Source: a virus. Taken from it: DNA of 27,443 nt. The notes under the pieces are model-generated. The model was given only the letters and a program-made list of their open reading frames with translations, ran no database searches and was not told the origin of the DNA. The stretch is from the IMG/VR virus record IMGVR_UViG_3300034356_002592, positions 1 to 27,443 of that record; one strand, 5' to 3'. The position numbers and the translations under genes are program-made. Shown one piece after another: positions 16,049 through 22,817 of the stretch. Within the stretch, counting starts at the first letter, position 1, and the number at the start of each line of letters is the position of its first letter.

Positions 16049-16657
16049 ATGAACTTAGAATTTTCAGAAATAAAACTTTATAACCCAGGAGTTCTTAAAA
16101 CAAGAATTCCAGTTTCTATTTTTGCTGAGTTGACTTGTGACTTGCAAAAGCAAGTTGATAATAATCCGGAAAAATACAATACTAATTTAGCTGGGCAATT
16201 AGAAACAGAATTTCAGTATGTTATTAACGGGCAGTTTAGAGAATGCATAGAGCAAACGTTTCTTGAATATAGAAGAAAATTTAATTTTTATGAAAATCAT
16301 AATTATGTCATTGATAATGATGCTTGGGTAAATTTTCAGAAGAAACACGAATATAATCCAATACATTTTCACCACAAAGCTATTTCATGGGTGATATGGA
16401 TTGCAATTCCTTATGATTTAGAAGAGGAATTAAATATGCCAAATGTAAGAGAATCAAACTATAAAGTTGCATCAAAGTTTGAATTCATTTATAACTCATT
16501 AGACGGTGGAATTAGTACGACTCAATTAGATATTGATAAGACATGGGAAGGTTCTCTTATTATGTTTCCAAATTATCTTAAGCATCAGGTATATCCGTTT
16601 CAAACTTCAGACGAACATCGTATTTCTATTTCTGGTAATATAGACATTAGAAATTAA
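16049..16657 (+). CDS. Putative 2OG-Fe(II) oxygenase (PF13759-type), last plus-strand gene
   Basis: A 202-residue protein. NPIHFHHKAISWVIWIAIP (H106/H108) forms the first metal-ligand strand. EGSLIMFPNYLKHQVYPF gives distal H179, and EHRISISGNI supplies R191, all in the order of the 2OG-FeII_Oxy_5 family. Base composition is visibly AT-rich compared with the fibre genes. GGTGA upstream is an acceptable ribosome site. Its TAA overlaps, in the palindrome TTAA, the stop codon of the convergent minus-strand oxygenase, so the two operons meet with no intergenic space. The substrate is unknown. Confidence 0.8.
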   Translation: MNLEFSEIKLYNPGVLKTRIPVSIFAELTCDLQKQVDNNPEKYNTNLAGQLETEFQYVINGQFRECIEQTFLEYRRKFNFYENHNYVIDNDAWVNFQKKHEYNPIHFHHKAISWVIWIAIPYDLEEELNMPNVRESNYKVASKFEFIYNSLDGGISTTQLDIDKTWEGSLIMFPNYLKHQVYPFQTSDEHRISISGNIDIRN

Positions 16658-17277
16658 TTGGGCGAAGTGGAGTTAAGACTACAATTGTCCCAGAAATTGA
16701 TGAGTATGCTCTTGCGAGAGCCGCTTTTGATTTCATTGACCCAATGGTAGTATCGACTGCCTTCGAAGTATAAGACCGCACCTTCGGTAGGTTGAAAAGA
16801 CTCGTGTGTATATTTTAACAATTCTTCTTTTAAAACTTCCGGAGGGCTCAGTTCTTTTTCATAGTCTAACCAACTTCTTTCAGAAATACAAAATTCTCCG
16901 CCTTCAAGATCGATTGCTTCTAAGTAACACGATATGGTAATTGGAGACATTAATTCTTCTGGTTTCAACTTTTCTCCAGCCTCAATTCTGTGCCGAAGCT
17001 TTTCATTAAAATCTACATGAGGCCACAAATCTCCAGAAGATTTATACGCCTGATACCAATATTCAATATGAGTTTTGTTACAATTAAACTGTTCTCTGTC
17101 GAGAAATTCAAGCACAGCTTCATCTGTTTTATTTGTAGGCGCATTACGATCAAAGTAATGCATGTTCGTATGCCTATTTAAACCTTCAAGAAAAGTTAAG
17201 CGAATATCTTCATCGAGAGTAGATCTACGAATAATCCTCGAGTTTCCATGGTACATTTTCAAATCTTTCAAAAACAT
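16654..17277 (-). CDS. 2OG-Fe(II) oxygenase (207 aa), last minus-strand gene
   Basis: H87-V-D89 (LWPHVDFNEKLR), distal H178 (YYHWVNEIKSG) and R188 (SRKSILINFW) form the expected iron and 2-oxoglutarate set of a prolyl-hydroxylase-like oxygenase. AAAGAGG nine bases before the ATG at 17277 supports this start, which makes the gene overlap the sulfotransferase upstream by 53 bases. An internal ATG at 17256 is the alternative but has a poor ribosome site. It is the distal gene of the minus operon. The substrate is unknown. The sulfotransferase neighbour suggests joint surface or protein modification. Confidence 0.8.
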   Translation of the reverse strand: MFLKDLKMYHGNSRIIRRSTLDEDIRLTFLEGLNRHTNMHYFDRNAPTNKTDEAVLEFLDREQFNCNKTHIEYWYQAYKSSGDLWPHVDFNEKLRHRIEAGEKLKPEELMSPITISCYLEAIDLEGGEFCISERSWLDYEKELSPPEVLKEELLKYTHESFQPTEGAVLYFEGSRYYHWVNEIKSGSRKSILINFWDNCSLNSTSPN

Positions 17278-17929
17278 ATTTAGCAGCCTCTTTATTCTTT
17301 AAAGATTTACCAAAAGCCTTGACGAAACTGTTTGGCATTTTCTTATAGGAAGAAGCTCCTGCTTTATTATCACATTCTGCTGGATGTCGAGAAATTTCTA
17401 ACTCGTCACATATCTGATTGATATTGGTTTGAGTAAAAAAATCCTCATAAAAGAAGTAGAGCGGATTTGCGAACACACTGTCCAAAGCTTCGATAGTTTC
17501 TTTATATTTACATGATATGAAATTGCTCATGACAAATCGTGAAGCTAACGACCGATTTGGAATTTTACCTCCTCCAATCATATTCCAAGAAGACCAACTC
17601 CTCTGAATAGGATCTCTCATAATATAAACTGGTACTACTTCGATATCGTATTTTAGTAAACCGTTTTTAATAAGTCGAAAGATGTTCTCACTCGAGCCTT
17701 CATAATGTGTGAAGTCGCCTGTGACTTGATTTATATTTGAAACAGCCCGAAAAAAAGACTCTATGTCTTTTCTATATTCGCTTACATCTTCTAAGACAGG
17801 AACTAAATCGTCTCTCTGAATAATATTCAGTTCTTTTCCCATATCATAGAAATCTGGGTGTTCTTTAAAATACTCATATAACCAAGTAGTGCCAGATTTC
17901 TCGGCTCCTACATTCAATAAAAACTTCAT
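17225..17929 (-). CDS. Sulfotransferase (P-loop, PAPS-dependent)
   Basis: The first strand and loop, VGAEKSGTTWLYEYFKEHPD (residues 7-26), are the 5'-phosphosulfate-binding loop of sulfotransferases. VVPVYIMRDPIQRSWSSW (about 98-115) is the 3'-phosphate-binding region with R105 and the following serines. At 234 residues it fits the short bacterial/phage sulfotransferase family, which transfers sulfate from PAPS to carbohydrates, lipids or tyrosine. It is coupled to the preceding gene (ATGA). Sulfation of a host surface glycan or of phage glycoproteins is plausible; the acceptor cannot be deduced. Confidence 0.9.
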   Translation of the reverse strand: MKFLLNVGAEKSGTTWLYEYFKEHPDFYDMGKELNIIQRDDLVPVLEDVSEYRKDIESFFRAVSNINQVTGDFTHYEGSSENIFRLIKNGLLKYDIEVVPVYIMRDPIQRSWSSWNMIGGGKIPNRSLASRFVMSNFISCKYKETIEALDSVFANPLYFFYEDFFTQTNINQICDELEISRHPAECDNKAGASSYKKMPNSFVKAFGKSLKNKEAAKYVFERFENVPWKLEDYS

Positions 17930-18480
17930 AGATTTAATTGTATTAATATATTTCTAAAATTTGGCCCGTGCGTTGGAGAATCTACGTCTTCTAAAAGTTC
18001 ATAGTTTGCTGCGTTTGCTCGCATACGCAAAGTTCTATGAAAGATTGAATTTGCAGGAATATTTCTATACAAATGTTTAGTTATACCAATTTCAATATTA
18101 AAATTATTTTTGGCTGTTACATTTTCTTGATTAAAAACGTAATTTCTAGAACCGTTTTCATCCGGAGCAGTGAGTGAATGTCTGCCATCTAATGTTCCAT
18201 TTTCAAGGATAAACCCGCTTACAAATCCCATATCTTTTCCAGCTACAGTATCAAAAGCTCTTATCATAATATAAGTATCATTTGCGCCATGAGGATTTAA
18301 TCCTGGCCACTCATTATTAATTCCGCTTTCAATTAATGTGCGCATGTTGGTTTTTCGTTCGGCGTCAGTTAATGTAGAATTTTCCGGCCAATTCGCATCA
18401 ATAGCATCCTTTGATCTTTCATACAAGTCATCAAAATCTATTTCTGACAAATCATTTATAACAGTATAAACAATATTCAT
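17926..18480 (-). CDS. Protein of unknown function (184 aa)
   Basis: No family is recognised with confidence. The N-terminal 60 residues look helical and charged (DLYERSKDAIDANW, DAERKTNMRTLIESG). The rest alternates strands (TYIMIRAFD, MGFVSGFILENGTLDGRHSL, NFNIEIGITKHLYRN) and helix (IFHRTLRMRANAANYELLED). A GNAT-like acyltransferase fold could be imagined, but the acetyl-CoA loop is not evident, so no function is assigned. It is coupled on both sides (ATGA) between the desaturase and sulfotransferase, so it probably belongs to the same modification pathway. Confidence 0.65.
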   Translation of the reverse strand: MNIVYTVINDLSEIDFDDLYERSKDAIDANWPENSTLTDAERKTNMRTLIESGINNEWPGLNPHGANDTYIMIRAFDTVAGKDMGFVSGFILENGTLDGRHSLTAPDENGSRNYVFNQENVTAKNNFNIEIGITKHLYRNIPANSIFHRTLRMRANAANYELLEDVDSPTHGPNFRNILIQLNL

Positions 18481-19202
18481 ATCTTAACTCTCTTTGTAGC
18501 TATTATGTCTGCGATGGTATTTATCCAACCTTCTTTGCTTGTATCAAATGGTTGTTCGTGGTGTTGTTTATGCATATGTTCTCCACCACTGATAATTCCG
18601 TACCAAAATCCCATATCTTTTGGACCGTTTTTATCATGATTTAGAGATGCGATTCCTGTGGACCATATCGACAATGTAGCAGGAACAATGTAAATAAACA
18701 AGTATGCTGGTAACGATATGAATAACAATAGAAACGGTAAGAATAACAAAATCCAGTATTTTTCATAGAAGAAATTGGTAATCTTATTACGAATCAGTCT
18801 GACTGTTGTTTTCAAATTTATTTGATTCGTGTCATTATTCCAAAGAATTGGAAAAAGTATTTTCCAACCTTGCAAATGGTAAGGATGCGGATCCTTCTGA
18901 GTGTCATGATACTTGTGATGATTGTCGTGCGATACACAGAATTCAAGCGGCGAAGCAAATGAACCATAGAATCCGAATGCCGTGCATATGAATTCTACGA
19001 TAGGATTCATTGTATGCGTACGATGATTGTGGATTCGATGATACGTAATCGATCCACCTATTACTCTCATCAAAAAGAACGCTGTGAGTGAAACAATTAT
19101 CCATGGAAAAGTTGCATATTGAATCAGAGCCCAGATTGTAATAAATGGGCCTGCTAATTGCGCGAATGTAAGCACATATCTTTTATGAACTTTTAGATTC
19201 AT
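18477..19202 (-). CDS. Membrane fatty-acid desaturase (acyl desaturase)
   Basis: The di-iron histidine boxes are all present: H55-H60 (HRIHNH), H92-x-x-H95-H96 (HDNHH) and H211-x-x-H214-H215 (HKQHH), with N188-H189. Hydrophobic segments at about 11-48, 70-90 and 150-185 fit the four-helix membrane topology of acyl-lipid or acyl-CoA delta-9-type desaturases. The ATG at 19202 is chosen over a TTG at 19214 because AAAGAGA abuts the TTG. The gene overlaps the preceding sulfotransferase-like gene by 20 bases. It should alter host membrane lipid unsaturation during infection, or modify an acyl group. Electron donors would come from the host. Confidence 0.9.
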   Translation of the reverse strand: MNLKVHKRYVLTFAQLAGPFITIWALIQYATFPWIIVSLTAFFLMRVIGGSITYHRIHNHRTHTMNPIVEFICTAFGFYGSFASPLEFCVSHDNHHKYHDTQKDPHPYHLQGWKILFPILWNNDTNQINLKTTVRLIRNKITNFFYEKYWILLFLPFLLLFISLPAYLFIYIVPATLSIWSTGIASLNHDKNGPKDMGFWYGIISGGEHMHKQHHEQPFDTSKEGWINTIADIIATKRVKI

Positions 19203-19719
19203 AATACGAATCAATCTCTTTTATAATAGACTCTTTGCCAGGATACGAATCAAGTAAAGGCATATGTGTGTCTTCGATACCATAATAATCTTCGTACCAA
19301 ACAACTTCTTTTTGGTATTTATTTAAATACGCGACGAGTGCACGATAATCATTATACATCAAACCAATATTAAAACGAATGGCATTGGGTTTTAATTCGG
19401 GATATACTTTTAGCAAATAATTTGCCATACTTAAAGCAGCGTTTCTCATATTTTTACGAAGTATAAAGAAACTTGCCTGATTGGCTAAAAGATACGAGTG
19501 TTGATTTACAAGTACGATGTGTTCACTATGATCTTGTAACAAGTCGGCAAACGAATCTTGCGTAAAATTTGTTTGATGCTTAGTTTCGTGAGTAAGTTGT
19601 TTTCTATTACTTTGAATGTGAACAGGATGTAACTCTCCCACAAATGGTAAACTTGTTTTCTCTTGGAGATCCAAGCAAAAACGAGTAGCACCACATCGTG
19701 GAAGAGAACAAACGATCAT
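19183..19719 (-). CDS. Small sulfotransferase-like P-loop protein
   Basis: The 178-residue protein starts with IVCSLPRCGATRFCLDLQEK, a variant PAPS-binding loop (SLPRSGST type) at the extreme N-terminus, and has FFILRKNMRNAALSMANYL (about 84-102) where the 3'-phosphate-binding Arg and Ser are expected. It is shorter than typical sulfotransferases, and the second motif is only approximate. It may be an active minimal enzyme or another P-loop transferase. ATGA coupling with the glycosyltransferase upstream suggests a shared pathway with the other sulfotransferase at 17225-17929. Confidence 0.65.
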   Translation of the reverse strand: MIVCSLPRCGATRFCLDLQEKTSLPFVGELHPVHIQSNRKQLTHETKHQTNFTQDSFADLLQDHSEHIVLVNQHSYLLANQASFFILRKNMRNAALSMANYLLKVYPELKPNAIRFNIGLMYNDYRALVAYLNKYQKEVVWYEDYYGIEDTHMPLLDSYPGKESIIKEIDSYYESKSS

Positions 19720-20738
19720 TCTTCATCTTCACTCATAAAAAGAGTTTTCGGCAATTTCACTTTCTTCTTCGGTTTCTTCGAAATAGCAAGAAGATCAATT
19801 TTACCTGGAACAACGTCAAGACTATAAGTTCGAGCACGATCTTCAATATCAAGATTAATAAAGTCTACACCAAATTCTTTGTGGAATTCAGAAAGAAGAT
19901 CTTCTCTGCATGCCTCAAGATATTTTTTCCATTGCCAACGACCGATCTCTGAAAGTATTTTTCTTCTTCGCGCAGCTTTCGCATCTTCTGGCGGAGTTTT
20001 CGTATGCCAATTACTCGTGTCTTCTAAGTGATATGAAACCATCTTACTGTGATGGAACATTTTATATCCAGCAGCGTATGACATCATCGTCATCATGACT
20101 TCTTCTCCTACAAAGAAGACTTTTGGATCTAATCCGACATTGTCAATCCAATCGACATGCGTAAAGAAGTTTCCTGCCATAATATGAAACGCCGGTCTTG
20201 GCATATCAGTCGATGGAATCGCGTCTCCATGTACATCTGGAATCAAAGTATCCGGATCAATAGTATAATACTTGACTTGACAAGCATCATTTTCTTCTTG
20301 ACAAAGATAAGTTTTAATCTCTCCGTCTTTTTCTTCAATTATAAATGATTTACATGATCCAGTAATGATGACTTTATTGGTTTCACACATATCCATCGCT
20401 CTCTTATAATCTTCAATCAGAGCTCGATCCCAATTCATATCATGTAACATATGTGAGTCGACTTGATAAATGAAGTCATACTCGTTTGTGATATTTAACA
20501 TATTAATATATCTTGCCCAAACACAACCATCAGAGTATTCGGGATCGATTCTTTTATAGATGACATCATCTCGACTTACAAGCACAGGTTCTGTGCACGC
20601 CAACGAATCTTCATAACGAGTTTGCTCGAAGATCGAATAGACTACATTATTCCGATTGGATTTGGTTTGCATCATACTCTTGATGGTATGAGGAAGTAAA
20701 GGATCTTGATACGAGCATACTGAAACAAAAATGTTCAT
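19716..20738 (-). CDS. GlcNAc-type glycosyltransferase (PF11397, Skp1-GlcNAc transferase family)
   Basis: A 340-residue GT-A enzyme. It starts IFVSVCSYQDPLLPHTIKSM, has GCVWARY (71-77), YDFIYQVDSHMLHDMNWDRA with a D94-S-H metal motif, HIMAGNFFTHV (185-195) and VFFVGEEVMMTMM with E212-E213, in the exact order of PF11397. Known members of that family include the Dictyostelium enzyme adding GlcNAc to hydroxyproline of Skp1. About 85 C-terminal residues are charged and end in a lysine-rich stretch. It is coupled to its neighbours (ATGA). It could glycosylate hydroxylated phage fibre proteins or host glycans; the acceptor is not known. Confidence 0.85.
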   Translation of the reverse strand: MNIFVSVCSYQDPLLPHTIKSMMQTKSNRNNVVYSIFEQTRYEDSLACTEPVLVSRDDVIYKRIDPEYSDGCVWARYINMLNITNEYDFIYQVDSHMLHDMNWDRALIEDYKRAMDMCETNKVIITGSCKSFIIEEKDGEIKTYLCQEENDACQVKYYTIDPDTLIPDVHGDAIPSTDMPRPAFHIMAGNFFTHVDWIDNVGLDPKVFFVGEEVMMTMMSYAAGYKMFHHSKMVSYHLEDTSNWHTKTPPEDAKAARRRKILSEIGRWQWKKYLEACREDLLSEFHKEFGVDFINLDIEDRARTYSLDVVPGKIDLLAISKKPKKKVKLPKTLFMSEDEE

Positions 20739-21475
20739 TGTTTATTCTCTTCTTTTTGCATATTAAATTTCTTTTTTATTCCCATATACTTTCGATAGTA
20801 TTGCTTATCATCTCCGGGAATTAGATTCATAGTTTTATCTATCATCTCATCTGAAGCTGGGCCAACAGAAGCAGTAATATCTTTATTGAGGAAAGGAATG
20901 ACGTGCAACAAAGGTTCTCCCGCTTTAATGTGAACGTTACATTCTCTTTTCGGCATGCAAATGAAGTTTGTAATATGGAAACTCTTATAGTCTACCAAAC
21001 CAGGAGTTATGTATAGATCTTCAAGAAAAGTAGAATGATAAAATGCAGGCATTAACAATGCGCTAATGTTTTTTTGAGTAAAAATTTTCCAAGGAGATGG
21101 AAATAAGATTGCTGTAGGATCAATTCCAATTGGAGTAAATGCGCCTTCTACAAATTTTTCATCCATCTTTACGCCATTGTCAAATCCGCGATCTCCTCTC
21201 GGTCCTCTGTCTCCAAGATACCAAGAAGTACCAGCTTTATTTGCCATAATATGAATGTCTACCCACGCCGGAATGATATAGCCAAATTGAGCATAGTCTA
21301 AAATTCCCGGACAGTATGGCATCAGATGCTTGCCATACTTGTCTTGTTGAACCTTGCGAGTATTTGTTGGAACATCAATCGCTCGTTCAACAGAAAAGTT
21401 ATGATAAGATAACTTCTTAGTATCTACGAATTCAATATCTTTCTTTGGTTTTAATAAAGAAAACAAGTTTTTCAT
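20735..21475 (-). CDS. Divergent DUF6065-like protein (246 aa)
   Basis: It retains the family's core signs: FGYIIPAWVDIHI (about 64-76), a late strand block ITPGLVDYKSFHITNF, then IKAGEPLLHVIPFL. The PEWYK motif of its two paralogs is lost, and it has an extra loop (YLGDRGPRGDRGFDNG) with short Gly-X-X character. Coupled by ATGA to the paralog at 21472-22209, it looks like an old tandem duplication followed by divergence. The biochemical role of the family is unknown. Repeated association with 2OG oxygenases is the only clue. Confidence 0.65.
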   Translation of the reverse strand: MKNLFSLLKPKKDIEFVDTKKLSYHNFSVERAIDVPTNTRKVQQDKYGKHLMPYCPGILDYAQFGYIIPAWVDIHIMANKAGTSWYLGDRGPRGDRGFDNGVKMDEKFVEGAFTPIGIDPTAILFPSPWKIFTQKNISALLMPAFYHSTFLEDLYITPGLVDYKSFHITNFICMPKRECNVHIKAGEPLLHVIPFLNKDITASVGPASDEMIDKTMNLIPGDDKQYYRKYMGIKKKFNMQKEENKQ

Positions 21476-22209
21476 TTTCTTGGTACTCTCAATTCTTTTG
21501 TATATACGCTTCTTCGAGTGTTTTGCATCTTTGATATGATATTAATTAAGTGATGTTCATCTTCTTTCATGTTTCGAATATTGGGCTTTGATGGAACAGC
21601 ATCACGCTTAATTGGAATGGCAATGACTAAAGGTGTACCAGCAAGTAAAAGCACGTCGGCATTTGGAGTGTGCCAGATTGCAGGAAAATTGACTTCTTTT
21701 GGATATGTATCTGTATCAACTAATCCTGACAGACATGTAAAATGGCTTTCAAAGTTATTAATCGGAGCTATGAAAAGAGTCGACCAACCCGGAGCAGTCT
21801 TTACAATCCATGGATTGACAAACTTCAAAGGAGGTGCAGGAAATCCAGGAGCAGATCTTTCTCCAAGTTGTCGAATGTCATGAAACTCACATACGTTGAT
21901 CTGTGGAGAAGACGTGACTTCAATTGTACTGCAGTCGTGATTTGATCTGACTGTCAAGTCGCCGATAAGAGGAATGACATATCCTAATGACATTGCGTCG
22001 ATCATCGGCATGCATTTTTTTGCAGTAAAGCTATGAGATCCTGACCAATCACGATCATCTCTTCCATCTGTAATCAGTGGAGGAATTCTTTTATACCATT
22101 CTGGCATATATTTTGCCGCAGGCTTTGGCTGAGGTAATGCCTCAACATCATCGCGATGGCAATAAAACTCAATAATAGGTTTCTTTTTAAAAGGATTCCA
22201 ACTCAACAT
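21472..22209 (-). CDS. DUF6065-like protein (245 aa), minus-arm copy
   Basis: A close paralog of the plus-strand gene at 13379: both begin with a short Lys-rich stretch and a (I/L)EF-C strand, then MPEWYKRIP, KKCMPMIDAMSLGYVIPL, PAPPLKFVNPW, GWSTLFIAPINN, NFPAIW and LAGTPLVIAIPIKRD. The start overlaps the oxygenase stop by seven bases and the stop overlaps the next start (ATGA). The oxygenase/DUF6065-like pair is thus present in both arms, in opposite gene order. The function is unknown; the shared pairing suggests a partner or substrate-presenting protein for the oxygenase. Confidence 0.7.
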   Translation of the reverse strand: MLSWNPFKKKPIIEFYCHRDDVEALPQPKPAAKYMPEWYKRIPPLITDGRDDRDWSGSHSFTAKKCMPMIDAMSLGYVIPLIGDLTVRSNHDCSTIEVTSSPQINVCEFHDIRQLGERSAPGFPAPPLKFVNPWIVKTAPGWSTLFIAPINNFESHFTCLSGLVDTDTYPKEVNFPAIWHTPNADVLLLAGTPLVIAIPIKRDAVPSKPNIRNMKEDEHHLINIISKMQNTRRSVYTKELRVPRK

Positions 22210-22796
22210 TCTCTCTCACCCATTACCCATGCTACAAGACTCTTACGAAAACCAGAAGTGATTGGCTTCACTCGATGTGGCATCCATGAAGCGAAGAATA
22301 CGATATCACCTTTATTCGGTTTAAACGAAACTTTGTCTTCAAAGTTTCCGTTGTTTACGATCTCTAACTCTCCACCTTCATATTCACTCGGATCTGAAAG
22401 AAGCAGAGATGCTGAGATCTTTCTTATATATTTCTGCCAGCCAAATTCAACATCCCAATGCCATGTATAATGTTGATTTGGTCCGTACTTTGTATATTGA
22501 AAAGCTTCGACGCCTTCGATATCATACATAAAGTTGTCGTAGTTCACGACAGAAACGATTCCTGACATTCTCTGAAATAGCCAATCACTGTGTTGATCAT
22601 GATGTATCCACGAGATATCAGAATCTCGCGTTTCAGCCGGAGCTGCGGCATTCTTCTCTAGCCCAACTTTTCCTTTTTCAAACTCTTGGAGTTTTTCGAG
22701 ATCGATAATTTTATCGACTTCTTCAGGAGTAAATCCTCCCGACCATACTGCAAAGCAATTCAATTGTTTCCCATATTTAGGAATAATATATGGCAT
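22203..22796 (-). CDS. 2OG-Fe(II) oxygenase (PKHD-like), minus-arm copy
   Basis: A 197-residue enzyme with H113-W-D115 (HYTWHWD), distal H174 (MPHRVKPI) and R184 (GFRKSLVAW), forming the iron and 2-oxoglutarate site. It parallels the plus-strand enzyme at 14092 (GFTxEEVDKI, LSDPSEYEGG, KG-VVAF/IVFFAS, HRV-P-T). GAGG seven bases before the ATG is a good ribosome site. It starts 22 bases after the end of the repeat adhesin, directly downstream in the same operon, which makes that adhesin or the fibre a reasonable but unproven substrate. Confidence 0.9.
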   Translation of the reverse strand: MPYIIPKYGKQLNCFAVWSGGFTPEEVDKIIDLEKLQEFEKGKVGLEKNAAAPAETRDSDISWIHHDQHSDWLFQRMSGIVSVVNYDNFMYDIEGVEAFQYTKYGPNQHYTWHWDVEFGWQKYIRKISASLLLSDPSEYEGGELEIVNNGNFEDKVSFKPNKGDIVFFASWMPHRVKPITSGFRKSLVAWVMGEREC

Positions 22797-22817
22797 AGTA
22801 AATCCTCGTCAAGTCAC

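Noticed and set aside
18518-18525. GATAAATA on the minus strand 37 bases before the 184-aa gene, and similar one-mismatch boxes at 116-123 and 5404-5411 (+) and 22910-22917 (-)
   Set aside because: They fit a relaxed NATAAATA pattern but lie inside coding sequence and are expected by chance in AT-rich DNA; not listed as promoters.
19203-19214. TTG start four codons upstream for the desaturase
   Set aside because: The likely ribosome site AAAGAGA directly abuts this TTG, and the ATG at 19202 is better spaced.
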